DNA of 64,000 nucleotides, taken from Rutpela maculata. Its lineage: Eukaryota > Arthropoda > Insecta > Coleoptera > Cerambycidae. Both the position numbers and the translations under genes were made by a program. This document shows positions 48,847 through 60,099 of this stretch, piece by piece; position 1 is the stretch's first letter, and each line of letters starts with the position of its first letter. Location of the stretch: NCBI GenBank assembly GCA_936432065.2, contig OW386291.2, forward strand, positions 104,597,823-104,661,822, written 5' to 3'. The notes under the pieces are model-generated. The model was not told the origin of the DNA, did not search any database, and saw only the letters and a list, made by a program, of their open reading frames with translations.

Positions 48847-49403
48847 CAAAATGTTCGTTTATTAGCTGTTCTGCCAAGAAAGTAAACAACTGTTTTTTAT
48901 TTTCACATACTCGTAAAAATTCGTTATATTTTTGTGGAAATTGTAACTCGTATGTGCACTCCTACTCCTCTTGATTGGCGTGTGTCAGCTTTCAAGATTC
49001 AGAGCTATACCTATCAAATACTAAATCAATTTGTTGTAAATTTTGGAATAGCCGACAAATGTAGGGCTTAAATATATTATTATAATATTTTAAAAACGTT
49101 TTCACATTTCTTGGAACTAGTAAATGGACAATAACCGCACCAGTACCAATTTTTGCGGAAACTTCACGGTGTACAACATGAAACACAAATACTGATAAAT
49201 ACTTTGATATTCTGTTTTTACTGCTAAACACTAAAACGCTTCAATTCCACGCTGGACTAAAAACTTTGAGGCTCGGTTTGTACACCTAAACACGGTATAA
49301 ATACTACAACAGATATCCCGGTATGTATTTAAGTATATAAAACATAATTATTTAATATTGAATTTTACTAAAAAATATAGTCCTTAAGTAAGTTAGTCTA
49401 TGC

Positions 49404-49598
49404 CAGGAATTCCCAACAGGTGGTCCGCGGACGATGTCTTGGGGGTCCGCGAAATGTCACTGAGATATTCAATTGTTTTGTATTTTTCTTGACTTGCAGT
49501 GGTAGATTTTACATAATCTTCATTTTAAGAAGAATTTAAGCTTGTCAGTATAGCGACCGATGAGGGGGTCCTTGAAAAAATCTTGTTGGGAATCCCTG
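49404..49598. mobile_element. hAT-type MITE, 195 bp
   Basis: Ends CAGGAATTCCCAACA and its near-complement TTGGGAATCCCTG. GTCTATGC is duplicated on both sides (49396-49403 and 49599-49606), an exact 8-bp target duplication. It carries GGTCCGCGGAC, common next to hAT ends. Confidence 0.9.
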
Positions 49599-49978
49599 GT
49601 CTATGCCTATGCATAGTTTTTTGACCCTCAATTTGATGACGTCATTACTGCTGATGGGGGTCCAAAATTTTTGGGGCGTTTTTTGATCTTTGATATATGT
49701 AGAAACTATATCCAAAAGGGCATGTTCGCCGCCAGCACTGAAATATTTTTAAGCTATCCGATTCCACTATTCTAGTCAAAAGTGCCACTATGTTTTGTAA
49801 AAAAAAAGAGAAAAAACATTCATCATCAGGTATAGCTCATGAGGCGCCCTCCACGGGCTAGCGTGATGTGATTCATAAATTAATGTTTTTTAGCCTAAAA
49901 AATGTTTCCTTAACAAATTGAGAGAAAGTCGGCCAAGAGGTAGTTGAAATATTGCAAATAAAAAGAAAAAAAATTACT

Positions 49979-50093
49979 ATTTTGATACCCTGTATCTTTT
50001 TACTAAAGCATGTTTGGTTATATCCTCATATTTTGATCCAAAAAATCTACCCTTGAACTATGGCCTATTATCAATGGTCCACCCTGTATACAA
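49979..50093. repeat. Short repeat with ACCCTGTAT ends
   Basis: Second copy of the family at 37560-37680: TACCCTGTATC, a central TACTAAAG, ATATTTTG and TGGCC, and a CCACCCTGTATA end. Confidence 0.55.
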
Positions 50094-50103
50094 AATTGAC
50101 GCG

Positions 50104-50431
50104 TTCCGGTGCTAGGCATTTTTTTATCGGAAAATTTTATTAACGAAAGTTATTCAGAATTGTCCAAAAACCTTAAGTACAATATTTCATCAAAATAAAA
50201 AATTGAAAAATTTAAAAAACTATTTTAAAAAATATAAAAAAGCTAATAATTACTTAACAACTACCCGACAGCTTGGTTTAATTTCAAACAAAATTGTCAT
50301 GAATTTTTTAAACAAAAAAAAAACCATTTAAATGATATTTTTGGACTTTCATATTTTTTAATTTTGATTAAATTTTGAATTCTGAACTTTCTTTAATAAA
50401 ATTTTCCGATAAAAAATGCCTAGCACCAGAA
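50104..50431. repeat. Fold-back element, 328 bp
   Basis: Inverted ends CCGGTGCTAGGCATTTTTTA followed by TCGGAAAATTTTATTAA. The inner part is related to the fold-back at 21136-21845 and to the palindrome-arm repeat. Confidence 0.75.
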
Positions 50432-50530
50432 AAGGGTTTAGGGGTAGTTCGGAAAATATTTCACCATCGTGTTCCCCGCCCTCGAAAACGGGGGGGAAGA
50501 TGTCTGGTTTACCTCAAGGGACTAATATAG
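50432..50530 (+). repeat. Fragment of the 265-bp satellite
   Basis: GGGTTTAGGGGTAGTTCGG, TTCACCATCGTGTTCCCCGC, CCTCGAAAACGGGG and TCAAGGGACTAA match the last unit and end of the array at about 11880-12005. Confidence 0.8.
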
Positions 50531-51545
50531 TACTCACCAAGCCGTATGGCATTTTCAATTTTTGTTTCAAATTTCGTCACGCAACGAGCGTAAGATGAAA
50601 TTTATTGGTAATTATAATACTAAAAAAAGATGTCTATATTTACGACATACTTATTTGATTTTTTTTTCTCACTTTATCAACCCACTCTGCTCTTGTTTTG
50701 ATTAATAAACATACTTGACTTAATATAAAAACAGTGAATATTATGTTTTAACGCGAGCTTCAAGTCTATAAACATACATGAAATATGGCAAGTAATTAAT
50801 TAAAAAAATTATTGTGTACGCAGTACAAACAAATCTTTTAATTGAAATTGATGAAATTTTGCAAGTTTTTTCACGCCGCAAGCTGTTTTCCAAAAATTGC
50901 TCGATCCGATTTAGCTGCCGGACGCTACATAATATTATCAGAATCCTCGGAATCATAATATATCCAAATTAAATTATTCCAAGGAAAATATTCCTCGACA
51001 TTCGCTGCTATTTTGTTCCTTGTAGGATCGAGCCCTAGATATATGTACGTATAAGATTTTAGGATATTTTCAATACGTTTCGCAACCCCATATCGTATTT
51101 ACCAGTCAGCGAAAAGACCCCAACGGTAGATAGTCAGCAGGATTTCGAATAATCGATATCAGACTCAGCTGTGCTAAAGCGCTTTTCGTAGAGGTGAGGG
51201 ATAAAAACTACACAAACAAGGCTGGATTTTCTACCCTTTTTATTTCTTATTATTGGAATATTGAGTAAACATGGTGCAAATGAGGGTCTTATCGGTATCT
51301 CGTTTTTATGACAAAAAAAAGTAGTTCAACTAGTGGGGTGAACTGAATTGGTCGTGTTATTCCAAATCTCCTAACATTAGTTACATCTATTGTTATGTTA
51401 AGACAATGATACAAAAAAGCTGATTTGTTACTCTCCCCATGACATCGAGTTTTAGGAAATAACACGCCAAAATAAATAATATAACTAGTGGAAGCATTAT
51501 ACTCTTCGCCGATTTACTGAGATTTTTATATAATTGTTACACATT
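50531..51545. other. No gene seen
   Basis: AT-rich, with no recognisable frame, RNA gene or repeat structure. Confidence 0.5.
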
Positions 51546-51701
51546 CTATAGGATACTCTTGACAGTTTTCTTGTAAATAATGCTAGTTTTTGGACATTCT
51601 AAATTTTGTGATACCAACTTTGTTGTGAAAAAAATATATGAAAAAAAAATGGAAAAAAAACCCTGCCAGGGATTCGAACACAAGACTTTTGGATTGCCAG
51701 A
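51546..51701 (-). mobile_element. tRNA-derived SINE, 5'-truncated
   Basis: On the minus strand it begins in the tRNA-like head (CTGGCAATCCAAAAGTC), has a B box TGTTCGAATCC (complement of 51670-51680), a T-rich stretch, and a tail matching the 53738-53930 copy (CACAACAAAGTTGGTATCAC). The A box is missing; the head abuts the 3' end of a Jockey LINE fragment. Confidence 0.75.
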
Positions 51702-52700
51702 CAACAACAACAATAACAATTTATTAAAGGTTTTATATACATTTATGCGCCTCGCCGGAACCTGCCCCGGAGCCAGCCAGACAACCACGGCGCTCAGTGA
51801 TGTGGTATTCCAAGGCTGGGCGAGACAGGTCCGGTTTGGCTTAACGACGGATGTCTTATGAGTTAGTACTCCTGTCTGTCACAGACAGACTTAAAAACTA
51901 AAATAAAATTAAAAATGTGTCCACACGGACCTAAAGCTAATTAAAAGAAAACTGTAAAAAATTGTCACTCACTAGGCAAAGCACTTATTTAATTTTGGTT
52001 GTTGGCACGGGAAAACAGAACTCGACAAAAAAAACCGTTTGAAGCAATTCCACCCTGGTGGTCTTCCTGCCGCCAGGAAAATGCCGTGGAACTTTAGAAA
52101 GATATGGTACGAAATATTTTTGTTTTTAAGAATTTATAGGTCAAGATGGAATTTAGAAACAAAAAAGGACAAAAGAACAAAAAGGATAAAACAAATGGAA
52201 CATATAAAGGAGATAGAGAAGGTTGGTTATAGGTTTTAGTAAAGATTCAAGGTGGGGAAATAAGAAGTTGTCGTACAGGAAAGTATGGCTAGAGAGGTTG
52301 CGAAAATAGGCAACGCCTGGTATGATAGGGGGTGTCGGATATCGAAAAGGATTGCATTGTGCTGTCTGATTCGGGTTATGTTGCGGGTTAGAGGACTATC
52401 GTCCAGTTTGAATTCGTGGAATGTTTGAGAAATTTCTTGGACGTAGTCCGCTACTTCCGCTAGTGGGGTTATGCCGTGGCAACGATCATATAATTCTCCG
52501 AACCAGAGATGAGGCGCATAAATTTATGTTCGAGAACTCGAAGTTTTCTCATTGTCATGGCCGGTATGCTGCACCACACCGGCGCGGCGCCGCGTATGTG
52601 AAGGCCGGCCTGATCACCATCGTGTACAACAATTTTTTATTTGTCCTGTTGAGTCCGCTACCCCTTGCCAGGAGCAGACACGGACAAAGCTTTAGCCATT
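51702..52700 (-). pseudogene. Jockey-type LINE 3' fragment
   Basis: On the minus strand from about 52690 it reads the RT C-terminal region: NRTNKKLLYTMVIRPA (frameshifted), APVWCSIPAMTMRKLRVLEHKFMRLIS, then an untranslated tail ending in a TTG-rich run at about 51702. It is about 85% alike by eye to the copy at 58690-59866. The 5' end and all catalytic RT motifs are missing. Confidence 0.72.
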
Positions 52701-52734
52701 GGACCATCAAACATCACTACAATAATTGAATATC

Positions 52735-53715
52735 TGTAGTATATATCATTCCAGTATTATATTTCAACGAATTAGATATATTATGAAATATATATATTAG
52801 TAAAATGTATAAACAAAAAAAATTATAGAGAATAAAATTTCGCAAGATTTCTATTTAAGTACAAATAACAAAAATTAAGAATATTTTTTTTTTAATTTAA
52901 ATGATTAATAACTTATTTATTTACTGATTGATTTTTTTCAAAAACAATAGGGTTCTTCCTCTCTAGCTAACGCTAACTTACTTTCCAAATTTCAATACAA
53001 TCGGACTTTTCTTTCTTAAGTTATAGTGAAGTTACAAGAAACGTGACGGACGGACAGACAGACAGACGGATATTTTGAAAGTCGTTCAGAATTCGTTCAC
53101 TAACATAATGATATGAAAATTTTTCCTCTACGAGCGATATTTACTGATTTAGAAATGTGCCGATCAAATACAATATACTCTTCGTTTTTGAGAAGAGTAT
53201 AATAATCAACTTGCAAATATTTTTCGTCACATCCATCTACAGATGTTATTATATTCTTCGCAAAAACGAAGAGTATATTGTATTTAATCGGCACATTTCT
53301 AAATCAGTAAATATCGCTCGTAGAGAAAAAAAATTTCATATCATTGTGTTTGTGAACGAATTCTGAACAACTTTCAAAATGTCCGTCTGTCCGTCCGTCC
53401 GTCACGTTTCTTGTAAGCACGATAACTTAAGAAAGAAAAGTCCGGTTGTATTGAAACTTGGAAAGTAAGTTAGAGTTGGCTAGAGGAAGAACCCTATTGT
53501 TTTTGAAGAAAATCAAATAAGTAAATAAGAAAGTTATTAATCATTTAATTAAAAAAATTCATATTTTCTTAATTTCTGTCGCTTGCACTTAAACAGAAAT
53601 CTTGCGAAATGTTATCTCTATAATATATATTTCTTTGTTTGTGCATTTTACTAATATATATTTCATAATAATATGTCTAATGCGTTGAAATATGATTCTC
53701 GAGAGATATATATTA
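52735..53715. repeat. 1 kb fold-back element
   Basis: Left and right halves are inverted copies centred near 53215, sharing TTTCGCAAGATTTCTRTTTAAG, ACAATAGGGTTCTTCCTCT, CTTTTCTTTCTTAAGTTA, a CGGACGGACAGACAG block, and CGATCAAATACAATATACTC. Both outer ends have TATATATTAG words. Mirrored frames at 53100-53294 and 53157-53366 are translations of the repeat. Related pieces lie at 42224-42310 and 43790-44035. Confidence 0.85.
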
Positions 53716-53737
53716 GACATTCAATTTTTATACAGAT

Positions 53738-53930
53738 CTCTGATGGTCCAGTGGCTAAAGTTTTGCTTTGCAATCCAAAGATCCCGTGTTCGAATCCTAG
53801 TCAGGTTGGATGCTTTTTTTTTCAATTTTTTTTCTTCAATTTTTTTCACAACAAAGTTGGTATCACAAAATTTAGGATGTCTAACTAACAGTATTTACAA
53901 AAAAACTGCGAAGAGTATCCTATAGAATGT
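53738..53930 (+). mobile_element. tRNA-derived SINE
   Basis: A pol III A box TGGTCCAGTGG (53744-53754) and B box TGTTCGAATCC (53787-53797) lie 32 bases apart, inside a tRNA-like head of about 75 bases. A T-rich stretch and a unique tail follow (CACAACAAAGTTGGTATCAC to CCTATAGAATGT), shared with the 51546-51701 copy. The head does not fold as a complete tRNA, so I do not call a tRNA gene. It would be transcribed by RNA polymerase III from the internal promoter and depend on a LINE for copying. Confidence 0.82.
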
Positions 53931-54350
53931 ATATAACAATTAATAAAAGGCTCAGTAAATTGGCGAAGAGTACCTACGTTTTTAGCTTGTTTTATAATAT
54001 ATACGTTGTTAAGAATATCAATCCACAAAAAAAAACAAGTGAAGTACGCAAAAAGAGTGGTAACGAGCATTTCTTTCGATTCGATTCCTATACATCCTGT
54101 ATAGGAGATAACATATAATACACCTATACACACATCTACCAGGTTAAATAAACTTGACACTTTTCACACAATGTGGTATTAACTTTTTGTTCGATATGTT
54201 TACTTAACAAATTCCAATCGCTGTTCGCCTCCATATTGTGTGAAATCACTTGAAATGCCAAGAAATAGTTTAAAATACGAAGTGGTGTATCAGAAATATA
54301 ACTAACCTATCAAAAAACTCGGCCAAACCGAACTCTCGTTCGCAAATAAA
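53931..54350. other. No gene seen
   Basis: AT-rich, without a recognisable frame or repeat. Confidence 0.5.
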
Positions 54351-54354
54351 GTGT

Positions 54355-55003
54355 TTCGTACGAACAATTTTCTTTCACCATTTTTAGTGGCCTCTTTATT
54401 TAATTCCTACCTAGTAAACTAACATATCCATTTAGAATTTTTAAACTTTAACGTTAGGCTAGTTATCGGAGAATCCTGAAATCTCCATACAGATTCGGCA
54501 ATCGTAGTTTTATATGATAATTATGAGAACTGAGATAAACGTGCGCAAGAAAACAGATAAATTAGCAGAAGAGAAGCGATAGGTACCGATGCCCTACGGT
54601 TGGCACACGACAAGGTGATAAAAATAAGATTTCACAAAGTGTGGAACGTGCTGGGAGCACTACATCCGTCTTTCTTTTCCTAATTTCTCTGTCTTCTTTC
54701 TTGCTCTCGTTTATCAAGGATATGAAGGATTCACCGCTTTGAATTCTTAATTTTTAAGATTAGGTTCGGTATCAACTACTCGTAAACTACCCACTAGCTA
54801 CCAACTTTACAGCAATTCCGACGAAATTTACGCGACCCGGCGCCTTCGCCATATATTGCAAAATTTGTTTGCAATTTTTTCTCACCTCGCACTAGACGTA
54901 GATTGATGAAATTGATAAGGAACCATTGCCGAGCCATACTTTATGGTTTGAGAAAGATTTAATAGGAATCGCTTAAGCCAACTCAAAGTAATGATTGTTA
55001 GAG
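54355..55003 (+). repeat. Solo left arm of the unit 1 TIR family
   Basis: TTTCACCATTTTTAGTGGCCTC, then TTTTTAAACTTTAACGTTAG match 3232-3320. After about 230 unrelated bases, 54730-55003 matches 3420-3710 (GCAATTCCGACGAAATTTAC, CTTCGCCATATATTGCAAAA, CTCGCACTAGACGTAG, CGCTTAAGC). I see no inverted partner downstream, so this is a relic arm just outside unit 4. Confidence 0.7.
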
Positions 55004-55674
55004 GAGTCACGTTAGGTTTTTACCTCGGAAGACCAAGACCGTTTTTAATGAAACCCTTTTTAATGACATTTTCAAAAAAATTTACCCATTAAAACTTGTG
55101 ACGTCAAAATGACGTATTTTGCCACCTGGCCAACTGGGCAGCTGAAAGAATTTGGCTCATATCTTCCATATCGATATTAAGTAATTACAATTACACTGTT
55201 ATACTCAAGATAGAAATGTCAAAATTTGAAGTGACATTATTATTAATCCCGCCTTAAACCACCCCACGACCTAGTTTAAGTTTTACGGGGTTAAATGTGC
55301 CAGATATCCTTAAAACTCAAGGTTAGCGTATGGTAGTGCAAGAAAAATAAGCCTAAAAGTTGCGAACCTTGAAAAAATTAATACAAGCAAGAAATTTGGT
55401 GGAGATGTTGCAGTTATCATCTCATTGAATATACTAAAAGTCCCCTAAAATCTGAGCTGTGCTACGCCCGCCATATTGAAAAATAGCGGCCCATTTTCAG
55501 ATTTTTGTATATAAATCCTTTACAATAATAAAACAAACAATTTTTGAAATTACAATTTTTTCTCTAAATCGAACGGTTTTTGAATTATGAGGTGCAGAAT
55601 GTTATTGGCTTTTCAAAAATTCCAATTGTGTACAAAATACACTGTCAATGAACTCATCAATCAAAGTGAGATAA

Positions 55675-56990
55675 AATATTGTTACTGTGAACCCACAACA
55701 GTTATTCAACCGAATTGTGTGTGTAGTTAAAGGAACAAAGGAGTTAAAAGAATGTTTCAAATATGAACTCGCACTTTCTCCTACTTCTCTTTTCAATGAG
55801 GTTGGTATGAGGAAAGGCAAGAAATCATCACTTGTCGCAGCTTTTAAAATGGAGAAATCACCAGAAATAGACAACTGTATTTACGTCCTAGATGGGGGAC
55901 ATATTCTTCAAAGTATTGTTTGACTCAAGCCCGCAACATATCAAGACAACATTAACAATTACACCTCACACATGATTAGCCGGTATGGCGGTAATTGCGT
56001 TGTGGCATTTAATGGTTTTCCAGTATACCCAACAACGAAGGGGAATGAACAAGAAAGCAGAGCGGCAAGGACACCAGCAGATATAAACATAAGTGAGAAT
56101 ATTTTGAATACTATCACCACAACAACGCAAGCCGAATTTCTTGCAAATAAAAAACTTCTTATAAAATATCTAGCAGTCCAGTTAAGAAGTCGGGATGTCC
56201 AGGTAGAAGAGGCCGAAGCTGATGCTGATGTGTCGATCGTAGCAGCAGCTATTGAGAAAGCAGTGGTTGTTGCTGACCAGGATACCGACTTATTAGGTCC
56301 TCCTAATTACTTCGTCTACAGATGAGATGCATATTTGGTCCCTTCAACCAAGCTCAGCGAATAAAAAGGTCAATTGTTTACTTTACAAAGCAACGAAATT
56401 TGCTTAGGAATACATTACGCTGATGTTCATACTTGCTGTTACAGGTTGTGACACAACCTCCGCGCCCTTTAGAAAGAGCAAGATTAAAGGCTTACGTCTT
56501 TTAGAACGAAACCCGAATCGGCGACAGACTGTTGCATTATTTGCGAAAGATGCTGTATCCCAAGATGACATTGCAGCTGAAGGGGAAAAATTTCTGCTTA
56601 CCTTTTATGGGGCAACAAAGTCCCAGACGCTTGATGAGTATAGATATTTTTCATGCAATCGTCTGATCAGTAAGCAGCAATTACATTCCAAATTGAACTT
56701 GGCAGTGTTGCCTCCTACAAATGCATCAGCTGCCAATCACTCATATCGTACATACCTCCAAATCCAGCAGTGGATGAGTAATAATAACCAGTTTTGACGT
56801 GTTTAGATCCAGCCTCTAGCAATTTACTGAAGCTCATATCTTGTGGTTGCAAATCAGGATGCACAAAACGTTGTGAGTGTTCATCAGCAGGGTTAAATTG
56901 TTCTGCCATGTGTGGATATTGCCAGGGACTATCTTGCAGCAGAAGATATGTTACCTGACGACGACATTGATAATGACAAACTAATGTTAT
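55675..56990 (+). pseudogene. FEN1-like transposon-borne gene (copy 4)
   Basis: The frame starts after a stop at 55672-55674 and reads ECFKYELALSPTSLFNEVG and MRKGKKSS, then YVLDGGHIL (Asp at 55891), an in-frame TGA (55921), VVAFNGFP where other copies have Asp (Asn at 56011), EAEADADVSIV, ADQDTDLL, a frameshift near 56326, then TGCDTTSAP (about 56446), EKFLLTFYGATKSQTLDEYR, LPPTNASAANHSYRTYLQ and, after a stop and shift, a Cys-rich tail CGCKSGCTKRCECSSAGLNC through CGYCQGLSC (about 56845-56935). The first third of the gene, seen in copy 2, is absent. The Asn change alone would probably disable a FEN1-type active site. Confidence 0.7.
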
Positions 56991-58267
56991 AACATATTTT
57001 CGTATTTTATTCTATTTGTTATAGGCTTCATAATTACAGTATATTTTTCTTCTGTAATGGTAATATACCTAAAAAAATGTTGCTTGTTTTACTTACAACC
57101 TATAAACACACGTTTTATAGTGTATTTTGTACACAATTGAGATTTTTGAAAATTCAACAACATTCTGCACCTCATAATTCAAAAACCGTTCGATTTAGAG
57201 GAAAAATGTTAATATCAAAAATTGTTTGTTTAATTATTGCCTACATTTTTTATTTGAAACTTTTTTCCTATCTGCAACGGTAAACGATTTATATACAAGA
57301 ATCTGAAAATGAGCCGCCGTTTTTCAATATGGCGGACGAAGCACAGCTTATATTTTAGGGGACTTTTAGTATATTCATTACGATGGCAAGTGGAACATCT
57401 CCACCAAATTCCTTACTTGTACTAATTTTTTCGAGGTCAAAATTTATTTTTCCTGCACTATGCAGGACAACGCGGCGTCAATGATTTTAACCATCTTTTA
57501 ACACCAGGACTAACCGTGTGTTGGTAATGATTTAGCTAGAAATGATATATTTTTCTTTTTTTTATTTAATGCAAGTTTCTTTTCAAAACATCGATAAAAC
57601 CCAGACAACTAAAGTTTCCTTGAAGAGGTTCAACAAATTTTCCTGACGTGTATTTCTCGAAAGTAGATTGTAGACGTTCTTCTTGGTATAATAACGTTAT
57701 ATCATTTGTATACACGGCAGTAGCAATGCTCGTTCAGATTATTAAATATAATAAAATAGCATTGTTGCTTGATACCCTAGGAATTTACAGTTATACTTAT
57801 TTTCTCTTTGAGGCAATAGGTCAGGATTTTGTATAATTCTTTCGTGAATGTATAGAGATCTATTCATAACCGTTTCTAATAAAACGATTTACTGTTGATC
57901 ATATTTTGTAGATTCTCTGTATTTATGACGTGAGTCCGTTAGAAATCTCCTATCCACTATAAAGTAGATGTTTGGAAAAATGTTCAAGTTTACATAGGCA
58001 TTACTACTTTCTGACGGTGAAGTGGCATGAATCGTGATTTTTTCGTTCAAAATTATCTATAGCACTTGTTTAGCAACCGATTGGGATACATTTTTTTTTT
58101 TAATACTCGTTATTTAATTTTCAAAAAACGTAAGAGAGCCGATTTTTTAATTATGCTAACCAAAATTATTGAGTTTAGCCAAAATGGCCATTTTTTATTT
58201 TAATCTTAATAAAACTCACAAATTAAAACTTTTTTCTTATCCAATTTACATAAATCTTGATACTCAG

Positions 58268-58307
58268 GGCACAGGAGACAGGAACTATAGTTCCTGTCTT
58301 CTGTGCT
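58268..58307. repeat. Short near-perfect hairpin
   Basis: GCACAGGAGACAGGAACTA and its inverted copy with one mismatch meet with no loop, forming a 19-bp stem. Confidence 0.85.
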
Positions 58308-58689
58308 CGGGGGTTTTTGAGGTCGCTGATTACAAATCTGATATCCAAATTGTCATAAACCAACCTGCAAGATGGCGGCTATAAAATGCTAAAAAATGAA
58401 ATATTTTTGTTAAAGTTTACGCCGAGAAGTTTTGAATATTTTTTGAATATTTCTGATAAGTACTTTTAAGTTAAAATAGACTAAATTTTAAGTTCCAGGA
58501 AGAAATTCAAGATGACAGATCCAATATGGCAGCAATAAGATGATAGAACTAACTCAGAAATAAATTAAATGCATTAAACTAAACAGGCTATTCCTAAGAA
58601 TTATTAAAAAATTTAAAAAGGAACAAATTTTCTGAAATTTTCAAATATATCCAATATGGCTGCAAATTTAACTCAATTTCAATTTTCCA

Positions 58690-59866
58690 TTTAACAGTAT
58701 TTATTCAGTATTAAGAGTACAGCACATGTGCCTCCTCGGAGCCTAACCCGGAGCCAGCTACACGACCAGGACAGGTGACGTCGAGGTGGATGTTGGGCTG
58801 GACGGGGTGGGCCCGATTCAGCTTAGAGATAGTTCGAGTGGGAGGCTAGAAGCTCCTGTCCACCACAGGTGGACTTAAAAACTAGGTTAAAATATTTTAT
58901 TGTCAACATGGACCTAAAAGTAAATTAAAAATAAACACAACACTAAAAACATTGGCGAACGCGCACTACACAATTTTGGTTATTGACACGGGAAAACTGA
59001 ACGAAAAATCCCGTTCGAACAAATGACGACCTTGCGGTCTGATCGCCGACAAGGAAAGTAAGATGGAAAGATAAAAGCTGTGGTTTAAAATTAGGATTTG
59101 GATAAGTTTCGGCCTGAAGGGGATTTAGGGACAAAAAATTACAAAAAACAACAAAAAGGATAAAAGAACAAAATTGCACAAACATGAAAGGGAGAGAGAC
59201 AGGGGTTGGAAAGATGAAGATAGGGGAAAGGTAGGTTATCGTAGGAGAGAGTGTGGCTAAGGGAGTTGCCGGAAGATAGGCAACGCCTGGTATGGTAGGG
59301 GGTGTTTTATATTGAAAAGTATGGCATTATACTGTCTGATTCGAGAGAGGGTAAGCGGGCTACCGTCCAGTTTGAACTGATAGAACTTTTGAGACGTTTC
59401 TTGGACGTAGTCCGCTAGTGGGGTTATGTCGTGGCAACGTGCATAGAGATCTCTGAGGCTGAAATGAGGCGCATAAATTTGTGTTCTAGTACTTTAAGTT
59501 TTCGCATTGTCGTGGCCGGGATGCTGCACCACACCGGCGCCGCGTATGTGATAGCCGGCCTGATTACCATCGTATACAACAACTTTTTATTGGTTCTGTT
59601 GAGTCCGCTACCCCGCGCCGGGAGCGGATACATACCCCTGGACATGGAGTAGACCTTGCGTATCGTCTCGGTAATGTGAATGTTGAATGTCAGTCGTTCG
59701 TCTAGGTTCACCCCCAGATATTTCACGCACTGCTTAATTGGAATTTCTCTATCCCCGATCGAAAGTGGCGTTAAAATACGGTTTTCAGTGAAGCGGCGCG
59801 TGAATAGGATCGATTCCGACTTCTCGGCGTTTATCCGAATCTTCCACTTATCGTAATACGCAAATT
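58690..59866 (-). pseudogene. Jockey-type LINE 3' fragment
   Basis: On the minus strand from 59866: YDKWKIRINAEKSESILFTR, KQCVKYLGVNLDERLTFNIH, LNRTNKKLLYTMVIRPAITY, APVWCSIPATTMRKLKVLEHK, the RT C-terminal and thumb region of the Jockey group, then a long untranslated tail to about 58690. Upstream RT motifs with the catalytic Asp residues are missing (5' truncation). The readable frame at 59726-59424 is open, so this copy is younger than the one at 51702. It lies inside the insertion that splits the right arm of unit 4. Confidence 0.8.
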
Positions 59867-60099
59867 TAACCCCGTAAAACTTATTAGGTCGTGGGGTGGT
59901 TTAAGGCGGGATTAATAATAATGTCACTTCAAATTTTGACATTTCTGTTTTAAGTATACAGTGTGCATTGTAATTACTTAATATCGATATGGAAGATATG
60001 AGCCAAATGCTTTTCAGCTGCCCAGTTTTACCAAGTGCAGTTGTTTAGGGCAGGTGGAGGTGACAAAATACGTGATGTTGACGTCAAAGGCTTGAATTG

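Larger units (their letters stand above)
46926..48990 (-). pseudogene. FEN1-like transposon-borne gene, second subfamily (copy 3)
   Basis: Minus strand, 5' to 3': a fragment around 48990-48850 (RGVGVHIRV, then after a frameshift FLRVCENKKQLFTFLAEQ), the hAT insertion, then HEEADGRLLLHAKHAADNG, RTVDSDVVVIAV, HSATGCDTVSS, RFVILLYDVTSPLNTVN and LFIKKSRPIENIP, and a Cys-rich tail CSCKQRCSVCKCVRNGLHC through CEGHCSQNY, stopping at about 46926. The EEAD, DSD and GCD motifs align with the acidic motifs of copies 2 and 4, and the tail has the same Cys spacing style, but overall this is a distinct subfamily. At least three in-frame stops are present. Function is inferred from motifs only. Confidence 0.68.
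46545..49780 (-). mobile_element. TIR unit 3 carrying a FEN1-like gene relic
   Basis: 46545-46700 (TCGGATAGCATTAAAA, then ATTTCAGTGCTGGCGGCGAA, GCCCTTTTGGATATAG, AAAATTTTGGACTCCC, GACGTCAT) recurs inverted at about 49625-49780. Between these arms lies the third FEN1-like pseudogene (minus strand), split by a hAT element, plus a second hAT MITE just inside the right arm. The arms differ in sequence from those of units 1, 2 and 4. I see no clear target duplication. Confidence 0.6.
55085..60095 (+). mobile_element. TIR unit 4 carrying a FEN1-like gene relic
   Basis: Left arm about 55085-55650. The right arm is split: its inner part is 57119-57475 and its outer part 59866-60095, both inverted relative to the left arm. 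Shared blocks are GACGTATTTTG, GGCTCATATCTTCCATATCG, ACCCCACGACCTA, GGTGCAGAATGTT and CGAACGGTTTTTGAATTATG. The intervening 2.4 kb (57476-59865), which replaced about 40 bp of arm, includes a Jockey LINE fragment. The pseudogene of the FEN1-like family sits between the arms. The terminal bases cannot be fixed. Confidence 0.62.

Noticed and set aside
52039..52239. Plus-strand frame in the Jockey fragment
   Set aside because: It is antisense to the 3' untranslated part of the LINE and has no motif.
53738..53815. A functional tRNA gene
   Set aside because: A and B boxes are good, but the acceptor and anticodon parts do not fold properly and the tail is shared with a second SINE copy.
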